From positions 1-64,000 of the IMG/VR virus record IMGVR_UViG_3300009108_000751: a DNA stretch of 64,000 nt, one strand, 5' to 3'. The DNA comes from a virus. The position numbers were made by a program, and so were the translations under genes. The notes below the pieces were generated by a model. The model made no database searches. It was not told the origin of the DNA and was given only the letters and a program-made list of their open reading frames with translations. How positions within the stretch are numbered: the stretch's first letter is position 1; each line of letters begins with the position of its first letter. This document shows positions 1 through 7,017 of the stretch, piece after piece.

Positions 1-1
1 G

Positions 2-655
2 GTTAACGCTTCCGCCGAATACCAGGTGAACGAGATGGATCCGGCACTTCGTGACCGCTTCTTCATCGTAGATCTGGAACCCACCACCGAGGATTGGCTC
101 GAGTGGGCTAAGGATCGCTTGGACGGTGCACTCTGCGAGTTCATCCGACAGAACCCACAACACTTGGAATGCCGGGAGAATGTTGAGGCAGATCGCATCA
201 CTCCTTCCCGCCGCTCTTGGGAGCGCGTCAATCACGCACTGGTCAATGCCAATGTGACGGACAAGCCCGAGGATCCGCTCTTCTACCCGCTCTGCCTCGG
301 CTTGGTCGGTGCAGAAGCTTCGATCGCCTACACGGAGTTCGTCAAGAAGTTCGACCGCCAGATCTCGGCAGAGGATATTCTGGACAAGTGGGGTAACAAG
401 GTCAAAGCTAAGGTGAAGGCTGCTCCTCAAGAGCAACTCAACGGTGTCGTCGAAAAGGTGGTTGACCACGCGGAAAACGGTGACTGGACCCAGAAGCAAG
501 TTGACAACGCGTTCAAGTTCATGAAGTCTCTTCCTGGTGAGTTGGTTATCTCAATGTGGACCAAGATCACGGATCGCAACTTCAAGAACGCCCAGAAGCT
601 TCACAAGCAATGCTCTCAGCTCCTGCTCGAAGTGATCGGTGAAACGAACAACTAA
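2..655 (+). CDS. MoxR-like AAA+ ATPase, C-terminal part (5' end outside window)
   Basis: The reading frame is open to the left edge, so only about 217 C-terminal residues are present. The first visible residues include EYQVNEMDPALRDRF, matching the post-sensor-1/arginine-finger stretch of MoxR-type AAA+ ATPases (ldpALrdRF); Walker A and B would lie upstream. The rest is the helical lid and a long C-terminal tail. MoxR ATPases usually act with VWA-domain partners in chaperone-like or metal-insertion remodelling, and a VWA/metallopeptidase gene lies 0.6 kb downstream. The family call is from motif recognition; the substrate is unknown. Confidence 0.7.
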   Translation, partial: VNASAEYQVNEMDPALRDRFFIVDLEPTTEDWLEWAKDRLDGALCEFIRQNPQHLECRENVEADRITPSRRSWERVNHALVNANVTDKPEDPLFYPLCLGLVGAEASIAYTEFVKKFDRQISAEDILDKWGNKVKAKVKAAPQEQLNGVVEKVVDHAENGDWTQKQVDNAFKFMKSLPGELVISMWTKITDRNFKNAQKLHKQCSQLLLEVIGETNN

Positions 656-656
656 G

Positions 657-887
657 ATGAGTCACGTTGGAGAACCCGAGGGCGAGATTCCTCAGAACAT
701 TTCCTCCGAACCCTCGGGTTCTCCTTTCGTGCCCGGCGACTTAGTCCTTGTAAAGGATACGGCGCAGCAGGGCACGATCACACGTATTCCCTCCCAGTAC
801 TACTCGGAGGTTCACGTGAATGGCCGGAGGATGATGATGCCTAATGAGTGGCTCACGCGGTGTAACTCGGAAAGCCCAGGGTTATAA
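657..887 (+). CDS. small basic protein, possible SH3-like/KOW fold
   Basis: A 76-residue protein starting one base after the stop of the MoxR-like gene. A GTG at 639 in the same frame would give six extra residues, but ATG 657 avoids the overlap. The middle (VPGDLVLVKDTAQQGTITRI) has the spacing of a small beta-barrel SH3/KOW-like domain, which is an inference. Its TAA stop (885-887) lies inside the -10 box of the next promoter. No function assigned. Confidence 0.6.
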   Translation: MSHVGEPEGEIPQNISSEPSGSPFVPGDLVLVKDTAQQGTITRIPSQYYSEVHVNGRRMMMPNEWLTRCNSESPGL

Positions 888-888
888 T
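860..888 (+). promoter_or_regulatory. GTGTAA/TATAAT promoter 1
   Basis: GTGTAA at 860-865, 17-bp spacer, TATAAT at 883-888, then AAGCG. It drives the gene at 908. The -10 contains the stop codon of the preceding gene. Confidence 0.85.
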
Positions 889-907
889 ATAAGCGCAAGG
901 AGGAAAC

Positions 908-1219
908 ATGCAGATTGGCGATCTTATCAAGCCCAAGATGCACCTGGAAGCGCTTAGAGAACCGCATAGAGAGGATCACGGCTTACTTGAAGTGCACACA
1001 CGTTGGGAAGATCCTAAGAAGGAGTTTAAGATTCTCAATAGTCACTCAGGCGAGTTGCATGCGGTTGCGATGATTGTCGGCACGGAACGTGTCCGCAGGC
1101 GCGATCGGCGCAATAAGTCAGGTATCGCGATGATGGTACCCAAGATCAAGTTGCTCATCGGCGGTCAAGTTGCTTTGATCACCAAGGGCAAGTTGGAACA
1201 CCTGTTTGAACCGGTGTAA
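908..1219 (+). CDS. hypothetical protein, 103 aa
   Basis: Starts at ATG 908 behind a strong AGGAGG (898-903) and directly follows promoter 1, so it opens its own transcript. It is basic, with an arginine-rich stretch (VRRRDRRNK) in the second half. No known domain recognised. Its TAA stop is the last three bases of the next GTGTAA box, so the gene end and the next promoter are fused. It sits just upstream of the metallopeptidase/VWA gene. Confidence 0.7.
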   Translation: MQIGDLIKPKMHLEALREPHREDHGLLEVHTRWEDPKKEFKILNSHSGELHAVAMIVGTERVRRRDRRNKSGIAMMVPKIKLLIGGQVALITKGKLEHLFEPV

Positions 1220-1242
1220 CTCTAAAACAGTATAGATATAAT
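1214..1242 (+). promoter_or_regulatory. GTGTAA/TATAAT promoter 2
   Basis: GTGTAA 1214-1219, 17-bp spacer, TATAAT 1237-1242, then AAGGGCG. The TAA of the -35 box is the stop codon of the upstream gene. Drives the metallopeptidase/VWA gene. Confidence 0.85.
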
Positions 1243-1260
1243 AAGGGCGAAGGAGGCTTC

Positions 1261-2583
1261 ATGGCCAAGAAAGAATCAACCGGCGATCTTCCTAAAGCAG
1301 TTCAGGACTACATGGACAAGCTTAAGGTTTCGGCGGAAGAATACGCTCAAAAGGTAGAGGACGCTAAGTCTTTTGACATTGATCCTCACTTGGTTAAGCT
1401 CATGTGGGACGAACCGTTTTATAGCGCTATTAGCCGCCGGATCAGCAAGTCAAGAAGCCTTGACCTCCCGACCGCCGGCGTCTGTGTGATCGATGGTTCA
1501 CCTAGTCTGCTCTGGAACCCGGTCTTCTTCAACGAGATGACTGAGAAAGAGGTGCGCGGTGTCCTGATCCACGAGTTCATGCACTTGATCTACGACCACG
1601 TGACGCTGAGGAAGCGGGATCCCCACATGCTGTGGAACCTGGCCACCGACTGCGCGATCAATAGCATGATCCCAGAAAGCAACCTACCCGTGGACTGTGT
1701 GTTCCCCGGCAAGATGAACCCCAAGGCGGATCCCACCGACCCGATCTGGAATGCGATCGCCTCCTTCCCGAAAGGCCAGAGCTCTGACTGGTACATGAGC
1801 CGGCTGATGGAAGACGAGGACGTCCAGCAGAAGATGGAGGATATCCAGAACGGTGAGGGTGACGCAGCGGAATACGGCTTCGATGACCACGAGGGTTGGG
1901 GCGACATGAGTGACGCTGAGAAGGAGCTGGTGAAAGGCAAGATCCGCGAGATCCTGCGGGACGCGGTGAAGGAAGCTGACGCCAAGAACGGCTGGGGTTC
2001 GGTTCCCTCCGACTGCCGCGAGCAACTGCGCTCAATGGTGAGTAATGAGGTGGACTGGAAAGCGATCCTCCGGCAAACCATTGGCATGGCGCACAGCTCC
2101 GAGCGTACCACCTCCCGCAAGCGGCGCAACCGGAAGTACCGGTTCATGCATCCCGGCGTGAAACGCAAACGGATGGCGCGCGTCCTCGTCGCGATCGATC
2201 AATCGGGCTCCGTGGGTAATGAAGCCCTCGAGCTCCTGTTCGGTGAGCTGGCGTCCCTCGCAAAGCGAGTTGACTTCGACATCGTGCACTTCGACACCTC
2301 CGTGGATGAGAAGAGCCTGACCACCTGGCGGCGCGGACAACGCATCGCGCCCCACCGCACGCGGATGGGTGGTACCGACTTCAACGCTCCCACCGAGTTC
2401 GTCAACAAGCACAAGGGCCAATACGACCTGATGGTGGTGCTCACTGACGGTGAAGCTCCGGAGCCCAAGCCGTGCCTCGTGCGTCGAGCCTGGATCCTCG
2501 TCCCTGGAACCTCGATGTACTTCGACACCCCTGAGACGGTGATCAAGATGAAAGCTGAGAAAGATAAAAAGAATGCTGCGTGA
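1261..2583 (+). CDS. putative metallopeptidase fused to VWA-like domain (DUF2201 type)
   Basis: A 440-residue protein behind AGGAGG. The N-terminal half carries a zinc-peptidase HExxH motif (HEFMHLIYDH, His104/Glu105/His108) followed by WNLATDCAIN, the layout of predicted metallopeptidases of the DUF2201 group. The C-terminal domain is VWA-like, with a MIDAS DQSGS (313-317), a GGTDF further on and a VVLTDG strand. In bacteria such proteins are encoded with a MoxR-type ATPase, and one ends 0.6 kb upstream. The domain call is firm; the role (protein processing, or metal-dependent complex assembly) is inferred from that pairing. Confidence 0.85.
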   Translation: MAKKESTGDLPKAVQDYMDKLKVSAEEYAQKVEDAKSFDIDPHLVKLMWDEPFYSAISRRISKSRSLDLPTAGVCVIDGSPSLLWNPVFFNEMTEKEVRGVLIHEFMHLIYDHVTLRKRDPHMLWNLATDCAINSMIPESNLPVDCVFPGKMNPKADPTDPIWNAIASFPKGQSSDWYMSRLMEDEDVQQKMEDIQNGEGDAAEYGFDDHEGWGDMSDAEKELVKGKIREILRDAVKEADAKNGWGSVPSDCREQLRSMVSNEVDWKAILRQTIGMAHSSERTTSRKRRNRKYRFMHPGVKRKRMARVLVAIDQSGSVGNEALELLFGELASLAKRVDFDIVHFDTSVDEKSLTTWRRGQRIAPHRTRMGGTDFNAPTEFVNKHKGQYDLMVVLTDGEAPEPKPCLVRRAWILVPGTSMYFDTPETVIKMKAEKDKKNAA

Positions 2584-2806
2584 TCTGAGAGATTCTGTTT
2601 GGCACGCCGGCGTGGTGGTTGCCACCGTCAGCTTGAGTGCCGCTTTTCTGGGCGGGATCGGCCTGATCCTGGTTCGAGAAGCTTACCGTGACTGGAAGGG
2701 TGAGAAGATCAAGCCCATCAAAGTGTGGGAGGAGAAGAAGTGGCCCGACAGGGTGATGAAGACTCTTGCTGACGAGGATCCTAAGTCCGGATTGGATGTG
2801 CTATGA
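2573..2806 (+). CDS. small single-pass membrane protein, 77 aa
   Basis: Starts at ATG 2573 and overlaps the end of the VWA gene by 11 bases. Residues about 11-34 (VVVATVSLSAAFLGGIGLIL) form one hydrophobic segment, followed by a basic cytoplasmic-looking tail. It is the first of four consecutive tiny membrane proteins. Such clusters in phages often hold holin, spanin or superinfection-exclusion functions, but nothing specific is recognisable. Confidence 0.65.
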   Translation: MLRDLRDSVWHAGVVVATVSLSAAFLGGIGLILVREAYRDWKGEKIKPIKVWEEKKWPDRVMKTLADEDPKSGLDVL

Positions 2807-2913
2807 TGTGGATTGCTGAGATTGCGATGTGGGTTCTGGCGACCCTGCTCATCACGGGCGGCTTCGCCGCGATCATCGCTAACGCGTTCTTTGGCTACCC
2901 TGACGGAGATTGA
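2803..2913 (+). CDS. tiny membrane protein, 36 aa
   Basis: ATG 2803 overlaps the TGA of the preceding gene in ATGA style, suggesting translational coupling. The 36-residue product is nearly all one hydrophobic helix (WVLATLLITGGFAAIIANAF) and ends in a short acidic tail. No family recognised. Confidence 0.5.
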   Translation: MMWIAEIAMWVLATLLITGGFAAIIANAFFGYPDGD

Positions 2914-2914
2914 C

Positions 2915-3001
2915 GTGCCCGTATGGCTCAACCACACCCTGATGGTTCTGGTCTGTGTCGCAGCATATGTCTTCTCCTTTCTAACACTTTACAAAACTTG
3001 A
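2915..3001 (+). CDS. tiny membrane protein, 28 aa, GTG start
   Basis: GTG 2915 lies six bases after a GGAG (2905-2908), which decides the start; the frame continues upstream but without a good ribosome site. The 28 residues are a single membrane span (LMVLVCVAAYVFSFLTLY). Third in a coupled row of small membrane genes. Real translation is plausible but unproven. Confidence 0.45.
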   Translation: MPVWLNHTLMVLVCVAAYVFSFLTLYKT

Positions 3002-3008
3002 TGAGATT

Positions 3009-3398
3009 ATGACCCTTTTAGAAACACTTGCTTTCTTGTTCGCAATTGCCTATCACGTCCTGATTGCCTGGTTCGGCATCACTACCCTGATCTGGATCTT
3101 TTGGGAACGTCGTACAGTCCGACCGCTGGAAGCCCGGATCAATCGGCTCGATTATGAGATCGAGGAGATCGAGGGGCACGACTTCATGCGAGGTGAGACC
3201 CCTGAAAGCCGAGCGCTACGCAAAGCACGAGACATCGATAAGCTGGCCATGAACGACGAGGAGGAGCGGATCGACAAGTTCCTGCGCAAGTGGGGCTTCT
3301 TTCGCGTGTTCTACCGCGACCCCTACTCCCGCTCAGCAACCCGTTACACCCGAGAACGCCAACGGCTACAAAAGAGCCTTGGCATTGTAGATTCCTGA
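3009..3398 (+). CDS. membrane-anchored protein with charged coiled tail, 129 aa
   Basis: The N-terminus (about residues 3-30, LAFLFAIAYHVLIAWFGITT) is one membrane span. About 95 highly charged, probably helical residues follow (RINRLDYEIEEIE, then DEEERIDKFLRKW). This is the layout of an N-anchored protein with a cytoplasmic or periplasmic helical domain. It starts seven bases after the previous stop. No family recognised. Confidence 0.65.
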   Translation: MTLLETLAFLFAIAYHVLIAWFGITTLIWIFWERRTVRPLEARINRLDYEIEEIEGHDFMRGETPESRALRKARDIDKLAMNDEEERIDKFLRKWGFFRVFYRDPYSRSATRYTRERQRLQKSLGIVDS

Positions 3399-3429
3399 GA
3401 GACACAGTATGATCACCAAAGGAGATCTG

Positions 3430-3720
3430 ATGATCGAAGATAAAGAAGAGCCCCAGATCCGAGACCTGAAGGCGTTGATGGATAAGTGCGGAGACAGCCT
3501 TCCCACACCATGGGACCGCGATTGGGGTGCAGCCTCACCGAGTTACCCATGGCACGTATACGTGGTGTCTCAAGGTCAGAAACCGCACCGCATCTGGTCC
3601 TTCAAGGATCGCCAGAGCGCGCACGATCTGGCTAAGAAGAACCTGCCGACTTACCGCAAGTCCGGAGGCTTCGTGATGGTGCACAACTACCTCACTGGTA
3701 AGTCGATCACGCTCAAATGA
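3430..3720 (+). CDS. hypothetical protein, 96 aa
   Basis: ATG 3430 is chosen over ATG 3409 because AAAGGAG (3418-3424) lies at the right distance for 3430. Soluble, with an acidic N-terminus and an aromatic centre (SYPWHVYVVSQG), otherwise unrecognised. Its stop overlaps the tilS start in ATGA, so the two are probably translated together. Confidence 0.65.
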   Translation: MIEDKEEPQIRDLKALMDKCGDSLPTPWDRDWGAASPSYPWHVYVVSQGQKPHRIWSFKDRQSAHDLAKKNLPTYRKSGGFVMVHNYLTGKSITLK

Positions 3721-4328
3721 TCAAGCTGCTTAGTAAGCTTCCTTGGTCTTTCACGCTCGCCGTCTCCGGCGGGCCTGACTCTATGGCGGCACTCGACTTC
3801 TTCCATCGAGGCAAGAAGGACTTTAGGGTTGTCCACGTTAATCACGGCACAGTGCACGCATCCGAAGCTGAAGAACTGGTAAGGTCTGAGTGCGCACGTC
3901 TCCAGGTGAACTTGCGCGTAGAGAAGGTCATTCGAAAGCGAGACCTGCAGGAGAGCTGGGAAGAGTTCTGGCGCAACGAGCGCTACCGGATCTTCGACAC
4001 AGTCACAGGTCCTGTGCTCACCTGTCACAACCTTGACGACGCGGTCGAGTGGTGGGTTTACACAGCAATGCATGGCCGGCCGCGACTTATTCCCGAGCGC
4101 AACGGCTCCGTGATCCGACCTTTCCTGCTCACTCCCAAGAAGACGCTGAGGAAGTGGTGCAAGGATCACGACGTTGCCTTCTGCGACGATCCGGGCAATG
4201 TCAATGAACAATATATGAGATCCATCGTTCGCCACCAGATAGTGCCTCTGGGCAAGCGGGTCAATCCGGGCCTGGAAAAGGTCGTGAAGAAGATGCTGAT
4301 CGCGCAACACGGCGCGGTGGGCAAGTGA
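3717..4328 (+). CDS. tilS: minimal tRNA(Ile)-lysidine synthetase, PP-loop domain only
   Basis: TilS uses ATP and lysine to turn C34 of tRNA-Ile2 (anticodon CAU) into lysidine, switching it from methionine/AUG to isoleucine/AUA. Motifs in order: PP-loop SGGPDS (17-22), HVNHG (40-44), NERY (87-90), CHNLDDAVE (103-111) and DDPGNVNEQYMRS (157-169) with the Arg-rich helix after it, all typical of the TilS N-terminal catalytic domain. At 203 residues it lacks the C-terminal tRNA-binding domains of cellular enzymes (about 300-470 residues). A tRNA-Ile2(CAU) gene lies 870 bp downstream, strongly suggesting enzyme and substrate travel together. The family call is firm; activity of the short form is inferred. 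Confidence 0.88.
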   Translation: MIKLLSKLPWSFTLAVSGGPDSMAALDFFHRGKKDFRVVHVNHGTVHASEAEELVRSECARLQVNLRVEKVIRKRDLQESWEEFWRNERYRIFDTVTGPVLTCHNLDDAVEWWVYTAMHGRPRLIPERNGSVIRPFLLTPKKTLRKWCKDHDVAFCDDPGNVNEQYMRSIVRHQIVPLGKRVNPGLEKVVKKMLIAQHGAVGK

Positions 4329-4609
4329 GCGAACTCCAAGAAGGGCGACCTGAGGTTGAGCCGGGTGACTTGATCGTGTTCGAGGACGGCACCGATCACC
4401 CGTCAAACTTTCTGGTATGTGAGATCTGCAGGGACAAGGGCGATAGACCAGTACTGCGGGGATTATGGAATAGCGACACCGGCCAGATGGGCGCAGTGCT
4501 TCGAGGTTACGCTGAAGTCATGACTGCCGACATGCTCAAGCAGCACTTTCTAACTCGGTCTACCGACAAGTGGATCCGGGAAGACAAGATCCTGAGGATC
4601 TGGGGATGA
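4325..4609 (+). CDS. hypothetical protein, 94 aa, GTG start
   Basis: GTG 4325 overlaps the tilS stop by four bases (GTGA), implying coupled translation. The sequence starts acidic (EVEPGDLIVFEDGTDHPS) and contains two cysteines three residues apart (CEIC), possibly a metal site or chance. No family recognised; the overlap with tilS is the only functional hint. Confidence 0.6.
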   Translation: MSELQEGRPEVEPGDLIVFEDGTDHPSNFLVCEICRDKGDRPVLRGLWNSDTGQMGAVLRGYAEVMTADMLKQHFLTRSTDKWIREDKILRIWG

Positions 4610-4866
4610 AAATTGAACCGCAAAGCAAGCTAATGCACGCTATCCTGAACGCTGACCGCGTCTTCAAGGGCATTATCGACGGTTCCTACACTCTTACCAC
4701 TGACGGAGGAGTATTTAGATTAGGGCACGGGGAAGACCACTGGCTGTGGAAGGGGCATAATCGAGTAGCCTTCGTAGTTAAACAAGGTGACGAATGGCAC
4801 GTTACAATGCTAGCACCAGAACATATTGACCTACTGGAGGGCCACGATGCTGGAACTACTCCTTAG
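4606..4866 (+). CDS. hypothetical protein, 86 aa
   Basis: ATG 4606 overlaps the TGA of the previous gene. Soluble, with alternating glycine and aromatic residues (GVFRLGHGEDHWLWKGHN) suggesting a small beta-rich fold. No known family. It overlaps the next gene by 20 bases. Confidence 0.55.
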   Translation: MKIEPQSKLMHAILNADRVFKGIIDGSYTLTTDGGVFRLGHGEDHWLWKGHNRVAFVVKQGDEWHVTMLAPEHIDLLEGHDAGTTP

Positions 4867-5152
4867 CCTTGCGTTGACGGCACCGCCGCAATACTATCAT
4901 AAACCCAAACAACCCAAGGCCACTTACCGAAAGGCCGTCCAAAAGCGCCAAGTAGACGGAGTTGTCAGGTATCTCCGCCGGCAAGATCCTGCAGTTATCC
5001 AGCAGGTGATGCGTCGTATGGGCTGGATGTTTCGCACCGAACCGCGGGATGCTTGCCGAAAGAAGAAGAAGTCGGATCTGGAAAAGATCAACGACTGGGA
5101 AATGAGAATGCTGTGTGAAATGGCAGGGCTTCCCTGTTACAAGAAAAGGTAA
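4847..5152 (+). CDS. small exported basic protein, 101 aa
   Basis: ATG 4847 follows GGAGG (4836-4840). The first 13 residues (MLELLLSLALTAP) look like a short signal peptide or membrane anchor, and the mature part is strongly basic (repeated Lys/Arg, three cysteines near the C-terminus). Its end abuts promoter 3, which drives the tRNA. Function unknown; an envelope or periplasmic location is inferred. Confidence 0.6.
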   Translation: MLELLLSLALTAPPQYYHKPKQPKATYRKAVQKRQVDGVVRYLRRQDPAVIQQVMRRMGWMFRTEPRDACRKKKKSDLEKINDWEMRMLCEMAGLPCYKKR

Positions 5153-5181
5153 GTGTAAATCTCCCTCGTGATCGTTATAAT
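5153..5181 (+). promoter_or_regulatory. GTGTAA/TATAAT promoter 3 (tRNA promoter)
   Basis: GTGTAA 5153-5158, 17-bp spacer, TATAAT 5176-5181. The tRNA starts 17 bases after the -10, so this promoter should make the tRNA-Ile2 precursor. Confidence 0.85.
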
Positions 5182-5197
5182 ATAATGTATGAGATAT

Positions 5198-5274
5198 GGG
5201 GGATTAGCTCAATTGGTCAGAGCACTCGACTCATAATCGATAGGTTCTGGGTTCAAGTCCCAGGTCCCCTACCA
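5198..5274 (+). tRNA. tRNA-Ile2 with CAT anticodon (lysidine type)
   Basis: 77 nt with CCA encoded. Acceptor GGGGGAT pairs with GTCCCCT (G1-U72 and U7-G66 wobbles), discriminator A. D-arm GCTC/GAGC, T-arm CTGGG-TTCAAGT-CCCAG. The anticodon loop CTCATAA reads CAT; the surrounding CGACTCATAATCG is the same as in the E. coli minor isoleucine tRNA and unlike initiator or elongator tRNA-Met. It is therefore called Ile2, needing TilS for lysidine at C34. The C27-U43 pair is a mismatch. The phage-borne TilS 870 bp upstream supports the assignment. Confidence 0.88.
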
Positions 5275-5323
5275 ACCAGACCTGAGCACGTCGTCAAACT
5301 GCTCACACGGGAGTTACACAGTC

Positions 5324-5509
5324 ATGGATGTTAGAGCACCCTGTCCTTTCGCCACTTCGATCGCAGCGTATCTCACGTTTCCTAACCCTGGCGCAAAGCC
5401 CAAGGTGTTCGTGACACGTGAGCAGTTGTGTGAGATGAAGTTAGTGGACGCTGAGAAACGCCCAGTGGAACGCAAAGGTTTAGGCGAGAACGTTGATACT
5501 TATGCTTGA
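5324..5509 (+). CDS. hypothetical protein, 61 aa
   Basis: ATG 5324 has a GGGAG about nine bases upstream. Soluble, with a proline-rich middle (FPNPGAKPKVFVTREQL). It could be co-transcribed with the tRNA from promoter 3, since no terminator is evident between them. No family recognised. Confidence 0.5.
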   Translation: MDVRAPCPFATSIAAYLTFPNPGAKPKVFVTREQLCEMKLVDAEKRPVERKGLGENVDTYA

Positions 5510-5598
5510 TGTACGACGAATCCCTTATAGGTGTTATGATGCTGGGCTTTATTGCTTTCGGGATCATGATATCGATGGCGTTTGATGGCGATCTCTGA
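5509..5598 (+). CDS. tiny membrane protein, 29 aa
   Basis: ATG 5509 overlaps the TGA of the previous gene. The product is a single hydrophobic helix (LIGVMMLGFIAFGIMISMAF) with acidic ends. It overlaps the next gene by 14 bases. Typical of phage micro-membrane proteins; function unknown. Confidence 0.4.
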   Translation: MYDESLIGVMMLGFIAFGIMISMAFDGDL

Positions 5599-5899
5599 AG
5601 TACTTCGCCTAAGATACCTCAAGGAACCTGGAGAAGAAATGATGAATGGTGTGACCTACTACACTGTTAGTTATCACATGCAACCGATAGCACACTTCAA
5701 GGATTATAGTGCAGCCGTGAGATTCGCCTCTGAAGAACGTAAGCGTCGGCTTGAGGCAGTCAAAACCCTGGATCCGCCCATGCTAAAGGGTGAAATGCGA
5801 GGAGAAGTTGTCAGCATCAAGTACGGAGTTGCAGTTCAGCAAGTTGATATCGTCTTTGCAGACATGATAGACAGTAGCGAGGAAATCAAGTTTGGCTGA
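5585..5899 (+). CDS. hypothetical protein, 104 aa
   Basis: ATG 5585 is preferred to the in-frame TTG 5582. Soluble alpha/beta-looking protein with a helical, Arg-rich middle (VRFASEERKRRLEAVK). No family recognised. Its last eight bases overlap the next gene. Confidence 0.6.
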   Translation: MAISEVLRLRYLKEPGEEMMNGVTYYTVSYHMQPIAHFKDYSAAVRFASEERKRRLEAVKTLDPPMLKGEMRGEVVSIKYGVAVQQVDIVFADMIDSSEEIKFG

Positions 5900-6179
5900 C
5901 AACACGCGTGCTTTACTAATGCGGGTTTTGACTGGCAAGGGCACAGATCTAGACAAGCTCGACGCAGTTTCTAACTTAATCGCAGAAAAGATGGCGATGT
6001 CCGAAGCAATGTCTGACAAGATAACAGCAGGAAGCTTTGTCCAGGGACACAACGTTCTCAAGCACTTGCTTAGCTTAGATCGTGTTCTCGAGACAATGTC
6101 TCTGATGGAGACTACGGGAGATCACGATGTCCCAGAACTCTGTGTTGTCACTGACGGTGACTGCGTCGGGAAAAACTAA
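5892..6179 (+). CDS. hypothetical helical protein, 95 aa, TTG start
   Basis: TTG 5892 lies behind GAGGA (5879-5883) and overlaps the previous stop by eight bases; ATG 5919 is the alternative. The sequence is mostly amphipathic helix (LDKLDAVSNLIAEKMAMSEAMSD). No family recognised. Confidence 0.55.
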   Translation: MADNTRALLMRVLTGKGTDLDKLDAVSNLIAEKMAMSEAMSDKITAGSFVQGHNVLKHLLSLDRVLETMSLMETTGDHDVPELCVVTDGDCVGKN

Positions 6180-6201
6180 CAAATCAGGCTCAATAGCTCT
6201 T

Positions 6202-6230
6202 GTGTAACATACTTACTAACGTGGTATGAT
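6202..6230 (+). promoter_or_regulatory. GTGTAA/TATGAT promoter 4
   Basis: GTGTAA 6202-6207, 17-bp spacer, TATGAT 6225-6230 (one change from TATAAT). Drives the gene at 6250. Confidence 0.75.
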
Positions 6231-6249
6231 GTACGCGGAGGAAAAAGGT

Positions 6250-6468
6250 ATGGCTTCCTTAAAGCGACAACGAAAAGTTATTAGTCCTCGACAGCGTCCC
6301 CGTCACACCCCACCCAAAGAACTCGTGCTGGAACTACCACTTCCACGTCACGAGAGTATACCCAGGGATCACGACGTTGAAGCGCAAGAAAGCTCGAAAG
6401 AGCAAGGCGAGGTTATCATCAACCTCAACGAAGAAGACGATCCCTGTGTCATCCGTGATGCGTTCTAA
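6250..6468 (+). CDS. basic/acidic low-complexity protein, 72 aa
   Basis: ATG 6250 follows GGAGG and sits just downstream of promoter 4; an upstream in-frame ATG at 6226 overlaps the -10 box and is rejected. The N-terminal half is strongly basic (LKRQRKVISPRQRPRHTPP) and the C-terminal half acidic, as in small disordered nucleic-acid-binding or inhibitor proteins. No family recognised. Confidence 0.55.
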   Translation: MASLKRQRKVISPRQRPRHTPPKELVLELPLPRHESIPRDHDVEAQESSKEQGEVIINLNEEDDPCVIRDAF

Positions 6469-6637
6469 GTTCACCACCGCAGAGATCGAAGAAGTCACTT
6501 TTGAATACCAAAGGATGCTAGATGCCGCGATATCCGACGGCAACAAGAAGAGCATCAATGCCCTAGTCCAAATCATCGCCGACCTTCACGTTTGTGTAAA
6601 ACACGCATCTGATGGTTATAATAAGGATGAAGACTAG
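6458..6637 (+). CDS. hypothetical helical protein, 59 aa
   Basis: ATG 6458 overlaps the end of the preceding gene by 11 bases. Helical and soluble (FTTAEIEEVTFEYQRMLDAA). Its last residues are encoded across promoter 5, so the DNA there serves both as coding sequence and as promoter. No family recognised. Confidence 0.5.
   Translation: MRSKFTTAEIEEVTFEYQRMLDAAISDGNKKSINALVQIIADLHVCVKHASDGYNKDED
6594..6622 (+). promoter_or_regulatory. GTGTAA/TATAAT promoter 5
   Basis: GTGTAA 6594-6599, 17-bp spacer, TATAAT 6617-6622. It lies wholly inside the 3' end of the upstream gene and drives 6647. Confidence 0.85.
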
Positions 6638-6646
6638 GAGATAAAG

Positions 6647-6787
6647 ATGGACGCGATACTCGCTCTCGCTTTACTATTCGGGGTTCCACTACTATCAGCA
6701 CTTTTTATTGTACGTGAGGCGCGCCTTGCGCGCGAGAGGCACGTTGCAAAGCTCCAAGAGGAAAGGGAGAATGAACGATGGATCTGA
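6647..6787 (+). CDS. small N-anchored membrane protein, 46 aa
   Basis: ATG 6647 is preceded by AGGAG. Residues 3-22 (AILALALLFGVPLLSALFIV) are a membrane span, followed by a charged helix (EARLARERHVAKLQEERENE), the layout of a small anchored coiled coil. It overlaps the next gene by ten bases. Function unknown. Confidence 0.55.
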   Translation: MDAILALALLFGVPLLSALFIVREARLARERHVAKLQEERENERWI

Positions 6788-6987
6788 TCCAAGAAGGTAA
6801 TCTGCTCATCCAGCAGGTGACTGACCTGCTCAACGAAGTGAGTCCTGAGAAATGTCCAAGCGGCCCTGAGTTCACTAACTTTCTTGTTGCGAACGCTGAT
6901 CGTCTTCCTACTGACGCGGGCACAATCGTGACGCTCGCTGCAGACCTTGAAGCTCAGTTACTGGAGCACGAAGGCACCGTTCACTGA
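6778..6987 (+). CDS. hypothetical protein, 69 aa
   Basis: ATG 6778, with GGGAGAATG just upstream inside the previous gene. Acidic and helical (LLIQQVTDLLNEVSPEK). No family recognised. Its TGA is one base from promoter 6. Confidence 0.55.
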   Translation: MDLIQEGNLLIQQVTDLLNEVSPEKCPSGPEFTNFLVANADRLPTDAGTIVTLAADLEAQLLEHEGTVH

Positions 6988-6988
6988 T

Positions 6989-7017
6989 GTGTAAGTTCGA
7001 AGCGCTGAGTATATAAT
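6989..7017 (+). promoter_or_regulatory. GTGTAA/TATAAT promoter 6
   Basis: GTGTAA 6989-6994, 17-bp spacer, TATAAT 7012-7017, then ATCAGCG. Drives the CxxC protein at 7039. Confidence 0.85.

Noticed and set aside
1590-2168. Long reverse-strand frames opposite the metallopeptidase gene
   Set aside because: They mirror the codon bias of the VWA/metallopeptidase gene, are low-complexity (Ser/Arg-rich), have no ribosome site and no recognisable domain.
3687-4406. 239-codon reverse frame across tilS
   Set aside because: It is antisense to a clear TilS homologue with all motifs, so it is a shadow.
5198-5274. tRNA-Met reading of the CAT anticodon
   Set aside because: The anticodon arm and loop match the minor isoleucine tRNA better, and TilS is encoded nearby; a Met identity cannot be fully excluded without charging data.
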